Of a DNA stretch of 64,000 nt, positions 34,401-45,069 are shown in pieces. A model generated the notes under the pieces. The model had not been told where the DNA came from, ran no database searches, and worked only from the letters and a program-made list of their open reading frames with translations. Made by a program: the position numbers and the translations under genes. Source of the DNA: Halisarca cf. caerulea (lineage: Eukaryota > Porifera > Demospongiae > Chondrillida > Halisarcidae); the NCBI GenBank assembly GCA_963170055.1, contig CAUJGJ010000083.1:1469101-1533100 (forward strand). The letters run 5' to 3'. Each line of letters starts with the position of its first letter. Position 1 is the first letter of the stretch.

Positions 34401-35175
34401 GCTAGCAGCTAGACTGGGTGTTGTTTAGTGTTTAGTATAAAATCAATAAATGCCCACCCAGACCAAAATAACTGGCTGGATCAGTTTTACTGTGACCAGA
34501 ACTGTAAATGGTGATGATAAATGGTAACTATAGACCATAGAGCATGTGCAGCTGTACTGTTGTGCAGGGTAAGTGATTGTAAATTGCATGAATCACATGA
34601 GATGTCAATTTGTTTTGTGCATATTTGCTTTGATTTGCAATAGGTCGAAGTCCATTGTTTCATATTTCTTTGCTGCATTTTGTATTTTGTCACATTTGAA
34701 CCATTAGTGGATCCAGAATGCTCTGCAGTTGCGGTTTAAAGGAAGAATTGATTGTTTTAACAGACATTGACATTGGTTGCATGCATGGTCCTAGTCTGGT
34801 GTGGCCAGACCATAGGCCAGTCCAGGGTTTGTTTCGATATCACTAGTACTACATAACAACATACTGTTATACATGTGTAAAACAAACTTTTGCCAATTTG
34901 CTTTCCATTGAAATTATGTTTGTACTTTCAAAATTTCCATTTCTGCAGCTTGCTGTTCACTGCAAATTGTTCAAATGCTTCTGCTAAAAAATTTGATACC
35001 AACTGTGTACAAGTACCGTCATGAATCTGTTCTGTATCACTGAAAACTGGTGGGTAGTAGATAAAAAAGACTACCCTGGCCAAAGGGTGCGATTCCCAAT
35101 GGGGCAACAGAGATCTCCAGTCAACTCGGAACAGAGATTCCCAAAGCAACATAGTGTAGTCGATGTCAGCGTTGC
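34400..35175. other. No recognisable gene
   Basis: Several short open frames on both strands show no family signature. Confidence 0.35.
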
Positions 35176-35179
35176 ACAC

Positions 35180-35610
35180 AAGACAGGCAATCATGTGACA
35201 AAACATGTCGACACAGATGGCTGACCCATTCAAAAACCAAACACAAATTTCTACAAAGAAGTTGTCCCGAGATATGACCTAGTTCTGTGCTTTAATGCGT
35301 TGAGTGCTTTCTACAATAGAACTATTTGGCACCGGGAGGTAGAAAGTGATTTTTTTATTTCTCTAGATAGCTAAGTTTTAGTTGGCTATATTTTGGAATG
35401 AATCTCTTGCCTAGCCTTGAGAGCACAAATGTCCCTCTTCGCCAGTGGTAGCTACTGCAAATTTCAAAAGCACTTTTCAAGTAATTCGTGTCCAAAGTGA
35501 CCTGAAATGGGACTAAAAGGAACACATTTTACCAGAAAACAAATCAAATGCATTGGTAGCTCAAACCAACTCTGCTAACGCAATGGAAATAGAAAACTCG
35601 CTGCGTCCGT
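35180..35610 (-). repeat. Dispersed repeat D, copy 2 (inverted relative to copy 1)
   Basis: The reverse complement of 3080-3545 in the same order over its whole length: AAACATGTCGAC, CCCGAGATATG, CTTTAATGCGTTGA, GGCAAGAG-type block, CTCGCTGCGTCCGTAA. It stops at the (AC)n tract. Confidence 0.75.
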
Positions 35611-35611
35611 A

Positions 35612-35612
<1 letters not shown>

Positions 35613-35679
<67 letters not shown>
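35613..35679. repeat. (AC)n microsatellite
   Basis: About 66 bases of AC, followed directly by a repeat A leader. This is the same arrangement as (CA)n followed by repeat A at 4261-4341. Confidence 0.98.
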
Positions 35680-35680
<1 letters not shown>

Positions 35681-35689
35681 GTATACAGT

Positions 35690-35965
35690 ATTATGGAGCA
35701 TTGTAGTATTCCAATGTAGGATTGACACTGAAAAACATGGCTGCCATACATTAGTGCAAATTTTATTTTCGTACGAAAACTAGTGATACAGTAGTTAGAA
35801 GCATTTTGAAGCTATATTGGTATATACATTCTGGCATACTAGCTCCAAGATGAAGTACGTAGGTTAAAGCCTTCGTAGGCCAGTCTCTTTGAAGAACTTC
35901 GAAATCTTAAACGGTGATGTATGGCTACACAATACCATTGGCATTTTAAGATGATTATTCTCCAT
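35690..35965 (+). repeat. Repeat A leader copy
   Basis: TTATGGAGCATTGTAGTATTCC, then ATTGACACTGAAAAACATGG and CATACATTAGTGCAAATTTT, match 9774 onward for about 270 bases. The hairpin half is absent. Confidence 0.75.
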
Positions 35966-36004
35966 TAGTATGATTATTACTATTATTTTTTTATTGATTC
36001 ATTT

Positions 36005-36375
36005 AATAAACAAAATTTATTACATTTAAACAATAATCAAATAAAATTAGTCTTTCAAACAATCAAAACACCAACAAAAAACAATCTAACAATTAATACA
36101 ACATAATAATAAATGTATTAAACATACAGATATACAACAATCATAAACGAGCATGCAATATAATTATAACAAATAATAGAGTTAAGCCTCTGAACCAGAT
36201 GTAGCCAAGATGCTGGTAGCATTGCCCCTCTGTACAGCCACAGAAATTCTCTGGATGAGCTGCGGGTATGATAGAGATTCAGAGTTCGTCTCCCGCAGCC
36301 TGTGACCAAGGTCTACAAAGAAAGACTTTACTTCTGGCCCGAAAATACCCAGTGTCTCTATGCTGATAGGTACAA
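36005..36375 (-). pseudogene. Element E11: 3' terminal fragment of a TAA-associated RLE element
   Basis: On the minus strand, directly after TAATAATAATAATTTTG, the frame reads FVPISIETLGIFGPEVKSFF, then a decayed linker and PQLIQRISVAVQRGNATSIL, then a stop at about 36183. This is the end of the RLE domain, comparable to PIAVETCGSMGPE and RLSVAIQTGNASSIL in E1. An AT-rich 3' UTR follows. The copy begins at the (TAA)n tail of the LINE described at 36.38-39.99 kb, so it is 5'-truncated exactly at its insertion site. Confidence 0.75.
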
Positions 36376-36400
36376 AATTATTATTATTATTAATATTATT
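36376..36400. repeat. (TAA)n tail of minus-strand LINE
   Basis: ATTATTATTATTATTAATATTATTTGC on the plus strand is the (TAA)n 3' end of the LINE. It is also the 5' border of E11. Confidence 0.9.
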
Positions 36401-38220
36401 TGCTTTACACTCAAATAATGTGATTGATGGACTGACACCACACAGGTGTAGCCAAGATAAAACTGACTATGACAGTGGTGTGAAAGTTAGAAGTTGGAGG
36501 GGAAAATTATAGAGTGTATGTGGGGGTGAGTAGAAAATGCTTAAAAGCAACATGCGTGCTGTGAACACAGATAACATGATGTAAATATAGCCGTGTGAGA
36601 TTAGGGAGTGGCAGGTAACTTGCATGAAAGTAAAGTACATAGTGTGGGCCCTTGTAATTACAGAACATACTAATAAAGTCAAATAGTGAGCAAACTTAAC
36701 AAGCACACTAGATTCTACTGTGCAGTACTGAGATAACAGTTAGAGCATGGGCATATGGTGTGAAACACGCAGGGATCACCAGGGTTGAATTTGCTGTTAA
36801 ATTGTGACCATAGATAATCTGATATTTATTTACTGATGGAATCAAAGGTATCGTTGAGATTGATTTGAGGTAGGGAGTTCCATAGTCGGGTGATTTGATT
36901 AAAGTAACAATGTCTGCTAGTTGATGATCTGGCGTAAGTGTATACTAGTTTGTTGGTTGATGATCGGGTATTGGATTGAGAGAATGAAATATAATTGAAT
37001 AGTTGAGGTTGTTTGAGGGGAGTTTGATCCTTTTTACAAGGAAAAGTATGTCTTGTAGCTAGAAACAGTAAATTAGCGGCAGAATGTGTAGCTTGATAAG
37101 TCTTTCCTTGTAATTCAAACTCTGGTCATCAACTAAGAATTCGGTGGCATGCCTTTGGACCTGCTCTAGTTTGGTGATATATAGGGTGTGGCATGGTCTC
37201 CACAGTGGTGAACAGTATGATAATTTAGATCGAACTAGTGTTAAGTAAAGGGCTCTTTTTAGTGCTTTGCAGGTTGAAGATGATGTGTGCCATTTGATGA
37301 AGTACAGGGACTGGTATGCACGTTTGTAGACATCTGAGAGGTGTTTTTTCCACCGGAGGGTACTATCAGCAGTGACCCTGAGGTCTCTTTGTTGTGATAC
37401 TTGTGGAATAGGGGTGTCGTCTATAGTGTAGGTGGAGAACATTTGTGGGGATTTAGGGATAGCTTCCATTTTTGCACCAAGCAACTACTGCATCTAGGTC
37501 TGATTGAAGATTGGATATACTATCTTAGGAGGTGATAGATTGTATGAGTTTCAAGTCATCGGCAAAAAGGTAAACTGATGAGTGGTTTACTACTGCATGA
37601 TGGAAGATCATTTATGTAAATAAGAAACAACAGTGGGCCGAGCACTCCCCCTTGAGGAACTCCAGAGTTTAATGGTAAGAGGCTGGATTTTGCCCCATCT
37701 ATAGAGACAAAATGGTGTCTGTTTTGGAGATAGCTATGAATTAGTAACCAGAGTGGCCCTGTGATTCCGATTGTCCATAATTTGAGTAGGAGCTCATGGT
37801 GTGGAATGCAGTCAAATGCTTTGCTGAAATCGAGGTATATGGCGTCACATGAATGTTTATCTTCTATGGACTGCATGATTTTTGCATAGGAAGTCAGTAA
37901 TTGTGAAAGGCATGTAGGACCGATATCTGAGGAATCCAAAATGGGCAGGGGTGATATAGATAATTACTTTGAAGGTTTTTGAGATCACACTTAATATGGA
38001 AATTGGTCTTGCTGGGGCTAATGAGTATGTACAGTGTTTTAAAGTGTGGGGGCTGATACCGTCATTATCCATTGCTTTGAAGGCACTGAGATTTAGGAGT
38101 GTTGTACAAACTTCTGTCTGATTAGTATGGATGGAACTGATTCGATTTGAGGGAGGGGATGGTAGGTATTCCATGATGGGTGGGGTGCACTTACTTCTGG
38201 TGAATACAGAATTGAAGTAA
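36400..38220 (-). pseudogene. LINE RT and 3' UTR, minus strand
   Basis: Reading down the minus strand: FKAMDNDGISPHTLKHC (about 38080), DAIYLDFSKAFDCIPHHELL (motif A, about 37830), SGVPQGGVLGPLLFLIYIND (motif B, about 37640) and LFADDLKLI (motif C, about 37575). Then LRVTADSTLRWKKHLSDVYK and YCSPLWRPCH (about 37380-37190). This motif set is typical of APE-type Jockey/CR1/L2-like LINEs. Stops and frameshifts occur between pieces. The 3' UTR (about 36400-36780) ends with TAA repeats and has a near copy at 17955-18113. Confidence 0.87.
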
Positions 38221-38663
38221 TGGTAAAGACTTGGGCTTTGGAAGTGGGACAGGTGATCGGGGTGTCATCATGGAGGATGGTCTGCGGTGTTGTAGTGCGT
38301 TTTGCATGAGAAGTTTTTAGGTAGCTGTAAAGTGAGGGTTGTTAGAGCATACTACTGTAACAGTAGGTTGGTTTCATAGGATAACTTGGCCGAGTGGATG
38401 GAATGTTTGAGTTTAGTTTCCATATGGGTTAGTCTGGATAGTCTAGTTTGCACTGTTTTTTTCTTGATGCAACGGCATAGAGAACGAATCTGATTGATTT
38501 GGTGTTTGATGTCTGGTGTGAACCATTTTGGAGATTAATTTGCACGTATCTGGTCTTATTGTTGGGGTGAAGAGATTACAGGCTGTGATTAGTGAGTTTT
38601 GGAAGGTGTTCCAAGCATCTTTAATCTGTTGATTTCTTATTTGGTTGGAGAGGTTTTGATGAT

Positions 38664-39990
38664 CTATGCACAGTTTGAAATAATTTCAAAGTTTGCTTTG
38701 GAGTGGAGGAGTATTTGTTGAGGAAGAGTTTTGTGTTTCATTTGATGTTGCTCTGGTTTGAGTTTAATTGTGAACGTAGGTGATGAGATGATGATCAGAG
38801 ATGGATGCGCAGGTATTGTTGTTGATTGATAAGTCTGATATTTGATCTGGTTGGTTAGTAACCAATAAGTCCAAAATATTGCCATGAATGTGTGTGGGTT
38901 CTCTAACTAGTTGAGTTAGGTTGAGATCAAATAATGTGTCACATAAGACAATGTTGAGATGGTTTGAGTCTGAAAGGGTATCCCAGTCAACGTCAGGACA
39001 GTTAAAATCACCGTTTATTAAGAGTAGAGTGTTACAGGGTACGGAGTTGAAGGCATGTAGTACTTCTAGCATGTATGATTTGTGTTTGGACGTTTTTTTC
39101 ACAATTAGAGGTGGGTATTTGCTGGAGTGAACAACTATATTGAACATATTGTATGGTTATCATCAGTGACAATACATGTTTATTAATAGAAGTGAGTTGT
39201 TTCTGCCTTTTTGTCAAGCTTTTAGCATACTGCATTAAAGTAGAAGTTTTGCTATCCAAGCGCAGCGCCCCCCTACCCCTCTTTAGGGGAAACACTGGGT
39301 TGAGTGATTTTAATAATAAGCATTTCTATATTCGGATGAGTTAAAATCAGGAGGAAAGAGACACGATTCGAGGTGGCTATTAGGATTCCCCCCCCCCCCC
39401 CCCATTGGTTGGTCTGTCTCAATGGTAAATGGTGTAATCAGAGATGGTAGAATTTCATGATCATAATATGTATCATGTGTTGTTTTGGTTACTGATATAT
39501 CTATTGATCTGCTATAGGTTACTAATTGAAAAACATTAACTTTTGTTGTTTAGACTTTGTGCATTCCAAAGGCCAGCTCTGATGGGGTTGGAGGATAGTC
39601 ATTGATGAGTGGTGGGGGTGGGGTGGGTGTTTAAACTAGTAGGAAAAGTTTTGGCAGGTGATGAGGCAGTTGGGGATGGGGTTGTGTCAGTTTTCGTTTC
39701 ACATGCAGAGGAAGTGATTGCAGGGATGTACGTATAAACCCTCTTAGACTCTGCCATGAATGCAGTTTGCAACGCAGAGATTATTTTTCTTTATTTCGAT
39801 TAGGCTCTTGTCTGTACCTGATTGTATGAGCACGGAATTGATTCTGTTTGTCTTTTGTCTGGTGCCATGTGGGGTTTTGATGGTAATGCCTTGAAACTGG
39901 GATAGTTTCTTTCGGATAGCTAGGATATTATAGATGTTGCAAGACCTCAAGAGTTTTACTGGTATATAGGGGTCGATTCTTGTCAGTGGC
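38664..39990 (-). pseudogene. LINE apurinic-like endonuclease part, minus strand
   Basis: Fragments in order: a start-like PIRAGLWNAQSLNNK (about 39590), DILPS-like EILPSLITPFT and a GGGG run encoded by a C tract (about 39389-39404). Then LLINGDFNCPDVDWDT (about 39000), NILDLLVTNQPDQI (about 38870) and ISDHHLITY (about 38780). GDFN and SDHH are endonuclease motifs of APE-type LINEs. The upstream 39744-39990 frame (RSCNIYNILAIRKKLSQFQ) may be the 5' ORF part. It abuts hairpin repeat H at about 40000. This belongs with the RT at 36.4-38.2 kb. Confidence 0.83.
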
Positions 39991-39999
39991 TCTAAAATG

Positions 40000-40345
40000 A
40001 GCCTAGACGGGTATAGGGCTAGACAGAGTTTAGTTGGACTGAGTGCACACTGCAAATTCCTACATCCCGCACATATGTGCTAGGGGGTGTAGGAATTTGC
40101 ACAGTGTGCATTCAGTCCAACTACATATTATAAACTCTGTCTAGCCCCATACCTGTCTAGCCTCATGTATGTATAGCCCTATCCTCATCCAGCCCTATGC
40201 CCGTCTTGCCCTTTGCCCACCTATCCCTGTGCCTGTTCTGTTCACCCTTGTCTCAAGTGTTTTTGGAGGATGCTTCTTGGTAAAACAATTTCACACGGTC
40301 CTGTGTCAATCCTACATCCGTTTACCATTTTTATATAGTTTTTAT
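40000..40345. repeat. Repeat H hairpin, copy 4 (left arm shortened)
   Basis: The centre (TTGGACTGAGTGCACACTG ... CAGTGTGCATTCAGTCCAA) and the full right arm (TAGCCCTATGCCCGTC..., then ATTTTTATATAGTT) match 13.4-13.8 kb. The left arm is cut off where LINE sequence begins. Confidence 0.75.
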
Positions 40346-40579
40346 ACACCCTTATATATATGTACATATAATATTATATATATATATATATATATACAAG
40401 GAAATGCATTGGCAGTACTAGGATCACTACGATCAGACACTGATCTTTTTGATGATTTTTCTTGTACTTAATCATGTTGTTTTTTTTTTGTTTGTTTGTT
40501 TTGCTTTGTGTTATGCTGTATTGTTGATATCATGTTGTTTTTGTTTTGCTTTGTGTTATGCTGTATTGTTGATAATCAA

Positions 40580-40618
40580 TAATAATAATAATAAAAAAAA
40601 AATAAAAATAAAAAAAAA

Positions 40619-40688
<70 letters not shown>

Positions 40689-40690
40689 GT
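40580..40690. repeat. AT-rich satellite with (TA)n
   Basis: ATAATAAT and A-rich runs followed by about 62 bases of TA. Confidence 0.95.
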
Positions 40691-40696
40691 ATATAT

Positions 40697-40884
40697 ACAG
40701 TAGAACCTCATTATAGTAAGAACACTGATAATGAGTAATACCTGGTTAGGAAGTATGTACAAGGATATGATACTCCAACTTATAACCCATAATACTAATC
40801 TATATGGTTAGCAAGTACTATTGATAGTGAGTATTTTGGAGGGTCTCAAGGTGTACTCACTAACGAGGTTTGACTGTATATATA
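40697..40884. mobile_element. Tc1/mariner-like MITE
   Basis: The ends ACAGTAGAACCTCATTATAG and TAACGAGGTTTGACTGTA are imperfect inverted repeats bounded by TA. Length is about 188 bp, with no coding capacity. Confidence 0.65.
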
Positions 40885-40903
40885 TGTAATTACTGTATAT
40901 ATA

Positions 40904-41215
40904 TTATGGAGTACAGTAGTACACCATATGTAAGATTGTCACCGAAAAAAACATGCATGGCAGTCATATATCAGTGTAAATTTTATTTTTGCCTGAAAAC
41001 TAGTAATATAACACAGTTAGAGGCATTTCGAAGTGATCTTGGTACATTTTGGCACACTAACTACAATATAAAGTAGTTCAAAGACTTTGTAGGCCAATCA
41101 GAACTTTGAAATCTTAGATGGCAATGTATGGCACTACAACGCCATTGTTGGACTGAGTGCACACTGTGCAAATTCCTACATCCCTTAGCATATACATATT
41201 TGCAGGACAGACTGC
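40904..41215 (+). repeat. Repeat A leader joined to an H-hairpin fragment
   Basis: The A leader (TTATGGAGTACAGTAGTACACC..) runs to about 41148. It passes directly into TTGGACTGAGTGCACACTGT and AATTCCTACATCCC, the H centre. The junction supports A and H being parts of one element, here internally deleted. Confidence 0.7.
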
Positions 41216-41251
41216 TTTCATGGGTCAAGATAGATTGCTATACGTATAAAA

Positions 41252-41342
41252 TACAGTGTAACCTCTGAATAGTGGAAAAACCTCTGTGTAGCAAGCTACT
41301 TATGAGTTCCTCAAGTGTTCACTATAGAGAGGTTACACTGTA
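41252..41342. mobile_element. 91-bp MITE with perfect 15-bp inverted ends
   Basis: TACAGTGTAACCTCT and AGAGGTTACACTGTA are exact reverse complements, and TA dinucleotides at the borders fit a Tc1/mariner target. It is among the smallest complete MITEs one could expect. Confidence 0.85.
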
Positions 41343-41368
41343 TACATACACATCAGGGGCAGTGCGGC

Positions 41369-42165
41369 CGGTATCACAGGTATGTTATGTCTGATTAGGA
41401 AATAAACAGGACATAAAATGAAAATGGCGGACGTTATCAAATCACTGGAAATGATCGCCTTGTTTTCTGTCAGAACAAATTGTACAGCTCTAAGTGAGGC
41501 TTGGATTAACACTTGACCATGTCTATATTGTATCTGATATAGACCCGAGCCTAATCTATATTGTCATTTGACAGCATCTACTACCCAATGAAGAAGGAAA
41601 ATGACCGCACAAGGAAATTTCAAACGAAATTCCAGTTGGAAAAAAATTAGCTTTTGAATTTGAAACTTTCACAGATTGTTATCAAAGAACCAAACAGAAT
41701 TGAAAAATGAATCTTCATACGTTGCTCCATTTGTTTTATGTCCAGTGTTTTGTGGCCGCACGGGTATTTTTCTCGTTTTCTTGTGGATAACTTCAAATAT
41801 TGAAGCCGTGGAATGGAGCAGCGAAATTCATTTTTCGATTTAGTAAGTTTACACTTTGTTGCACATTTTGAGCCTACTTCTGTGTACAAAAACCCCGATT
41901 TCTCCGACCAGAATTTGCAATCTTTGTATTTTCACGTAGGCCTGACGAAAGGTCCACAAAGACAATCTTTCAAGTTCTGGATTAGCCTCTAGTCTACTCA
42001 GATACAAAGTAGATATGTCCTTGTTCTTGTTGAAGCATATTCCAGGACTGTACATTTCATTTTGGCAGAAATCAAGGAGGGTTGTTTTAGTGCTTCAATA
42101 ACGTCTGCCATTCTGTTTTATGTTCAAATCGGACATAACATATCTGTGATGGCCAGTCCGGTTTA
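41369..42165. mobile_element. About 800-bp foldback element
   Basis: The left arm (CCGGTATCACAGGTATGTTA, ATGGCGGACGTTAT, TTGTACAGCTCT) is mirrored by the right arm (AGTCCTGTACA.., AATAACGTCTGCCAT, TAACATATCTGTGATGGCC). Arms are at least 130 bases. Minus-strand open frames of 80 and 68 codons inside have no recognised domain, so I call it non-autonomous. Confidence 0.7.
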
Positions 42166-42169
42166 GACT

Positions 42170-43270
42170 GGACCACTTTTTGGCTTACTTGAATCCTTTT
42201 TTAAGTTGCTCTAACTCTTCAGAGAAATTGCTCCTTAACTTTGCAATAGTACTCACTGTACACCAAAGACAGCCCATCGATGAAATGCATCGGCATATCG
42301 ATTCTGCCATTTTTACCACGTGTTGCGTGACTACACTTCAAAATGTCGATTCATAGCTCAATTTTGACTAGGGTAGTTAGGATGCCATGGTGTGGGAACA
42401 GCTTGAGCGCCCAAGAAGGGCACTAAGCAGTCATAAGACAGAGGAGCAGGACTCTGCATCAGCCAGCATAGTCAAAGCAAAAATTTGGATGTTGAATTGA
42501 AGCTTAATATACTTGGCTTCCATCATGGTCTTGACTTCCTTACATTAATGGTTTGCTTTCAATGATGACTCATGAGAGATTAAACCATTTGGTGATATTG
42601 CCTTGTGAATCTGCAATATCATTAAAATGGTGAATCTCTCTTGAATCATTGCTGAATTACCTAAAGTAGCAAATGTAGTTGTTAGCTAAAGCTCACATAG
42701 AGAACAGCTGTAGGTTATTAGCAAGTTTTGAGGAAAACTATATTGTATATTATTACATTACGTGCATACTGTAGGCATACTCTATTCGTTGCATGCATGT
42801 GACATATCGAGTATACTTACAGCATACATGCAAATTTAAATGTTGACTGCAGGCTGACCACCTTCAAAGAACCAGGGCCACCTCTGTACATATATATATA
42901 TATTATACACGTATACACATGGTATATATAATAATATAACCAAACATATGGAGGTAAACGTAAAGAAGTTATTTGAATTAAAAAGCTGGATATGAAGGAG
43001 AGCAAGATTAGTGAACTAGCCAGGGATAAAAACAGTCATATAGATGGATAATGGCAAGGTCTCAGTGGACAAAAAAGGCTACTCCAACTGATTGTGGAAC
43101 ACCACCCTGCTGCCTATTGTAAATCCTACGTACATACAGTAATCTAGGGTAATTCCCACTGTTGCTTAATATTTGATACTGTAGCTATAGATACCAAAAG
43201 GAGTAAAATTACCCTGCAGATGCTGCTATACATTTCTAACAATGTCATTCTTCTTTATTACTGTGACAGT
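42170..43270. other. No recognisable gene
   Basis: AT-rich, with TA-rich palindromic bits near 42885-42940. Nothing else can be supported. Confidence 0.4.
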
Positions 43271-43274
43271 ACAA

Positions 43275-43508
43275 ACTTTGGGTATTTGGGTATCTTGTTT
43301 TACGTGGGACCCCTTTAGCCTGAGGCTACTCCACCAGGGGCCCACAAAACTCATGCAAATCACACACAATTTCTACATACACATTGTGTGGCTTCAGTAG
43401 CTGCACTTTTTTTCACAAACAGGCAAGGGGTGCAGGTTGGGAATCGAACCCACAAACTTTGGTGTCAGAGCCACACAGGCTAGCTACTGAACCACCCTGC
43501 AACCCCTT
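43275..43508 (-). mobile_element. tRNA-derived SINE
   Basis: The minus strand begins GGGGTTGCAGGGTGGTTCAG (about 43505), with TGGTTCAGTAGCTAGCC as an A-box region. A clean B box, GGGTTCGATTCCC, lies about 50 bases later (near 43439-43451). The head ends GCACCCCTT, pairing with the start as an acceptor-like stem. A tRNA-unrelated body of about 150 bases follows, ending around AAGATACCCAAATACCC. The internal polymerase III promoter and body argue for a SINE, not a functional tRNA gene. Confidence 0.75.
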
Positions 43509-43514
43509 CGGATT

Positions 43515-44965
43515 TTTTAACATTAATTAAGGCTACAGAATTGACTAAAGGGAGTTAAAATTAATTTACAGTCATAAATGCGCAGCAAGAAATGTACCGT
43601 AGGAATGGAAAGTTATGCTGTAGTTTTAGTTATGGTACTATGCTGCTTCAAAGAAAACTGCGTAATTAAATATCGCACTATGTTTCATGTCTGATACCAC
43701 ACAATACTGCATGTCAAGAAAAGCGCGAAAATAAAAATTGCAAAATTAAAAATCGCAAAATTAAAAATCGCATAGTGTCTGTGGTGGTAAAATCACATAA
43801 TTTTTACTTCGCATAACATACCGATCCTGCGGTATTAAGCAAGTCTAACTTCTTATGCAAGTGGGCATACAGCGTACCAGTTTTGTTAATTGCTAAGTAA
43901 AACCTTTCACCTTCATGTGGTTCAGTTATAGCACCACAAATTTTCAGACGGAATTATACAAGTGTGCTTAAACATTGAAAAAAACTTTATTTCTGCAAGG
44001 CTGGCAAAGATGAAGCTTTCCTGGATAATTCTGGAATAACTAAGGAAGATGTGGACAGGAGGAATAATACCTAGTACTTTCTATTCGAGTATGAGGTATA
44101 CGTGACTTGAACCTGAAATCTTGAAATTTCAGTTTGTGTTCATGCAGTAGTTAATCTTGCTAGAAGATGGTCCTTTCCACAATGAATTGCAGTGACTTGT
44201 AAAAACGCTTATATTCCTATAGTTAACATCAATCAGAAGCTCAACATCTGTATGAATTTGTTTTGTGAGCCAAGCAAGAAAAAAATGATGAAAGACAGAT
44301 AATGTTCTATTCGCCAAATTTATTCACTGCAGATCACTAGGTACTGTATGCTGTGAGAAAACATTCCTTTTGCACACAGAAATGCCTCATACAAAGAAGC
44401 GAATTGGTGACTCTGTGAGAAAAAGGATTTCACGTTTTGGGAATGAAGCTAGGGGAGTGGGTCAAGGAAGCTACCACAGTTGTGCAGCTACAAGAGCAGC
44501 CTTCTATGACAGATGCAGTAACTGAAACGTCAGATCACAATACTGTACATGCCAATACTATGAAAAGAAAGAAGATGAGTCTGTCTTTAGAACCTGTGAG
44601 TGAAGAAACATTAGAAAGTGACTTTTCTAGTCTTGAATGCTTCTTTTTTCACTGAGAAATAGTTTGGATGCATTTGTTGCCAATGTTGACCAGCAATGAA
44701 TGAAAGTGCTCTAGACAGTCCTGTGAAGGCATTTTAGTACAAGTGAAACTAGAAAAGACAGGTTTTGGCGGTGTTGCAAAGATTTGGTACAGCTGTAAGG
44801 ATAAAGACATCCACTTCAACTCGTTAACATACGTACGATTTGGAATCAAGATGCAGCATTGTGTCCTTGGTTTTTTGTTAGTAGCTTTTGTTTTATCCAG
44901 GATTACACACACAGGTTACCATAACACCATTGCAAGATGCCTGGCCTCCTGGGTATACATGTTTT
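43515..44965. other. No recognised gene
   Basis: Open frames at 44437-44655 (72 codons, Thr/Ser-rich) and 44743-44967 (74 codons) show no family motif. GCAAAATTAAAAATCGC is tandemly repeated near 43735-43775. Confidence 0.35.
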
Positions 44966-44971
44966 GAAACC

Positions 44972-45058
44972 AGCGGGGATAAAGGTTTGTGAATTTCGTG
45001 GAGTCAACAGCATTTGCGAAAATTTTACTCTGCAAAACTTTCCCAGCACACGGTAGCT
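44972..45058. mobile_element. Internally deleted copy of the 58.8-kb MITE
   Basis: GGGGATAAAG..GTGAATTTCG.., CAACAGCATT.GCGAA and TTTTACTCTG.AAAACTTTC..CACGGTA follow the order of 58780-58955 with the middle missing. It directly precedes E5. Confidence 0.6.
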
Positions 45059-45069
45059 GTTAGTTAGCT

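Noticed and set aside
43430..43506. Functional tRNA gene
   Set aside because: A SINE-like body follows the tRNA-like head, and the anticodon arm is not clean.
44437..44967. Possible small genes of 72-74 codons before E5
   Set aside because: No family motif, no splice context and no conserved feature; chance frames cannot be excluded.
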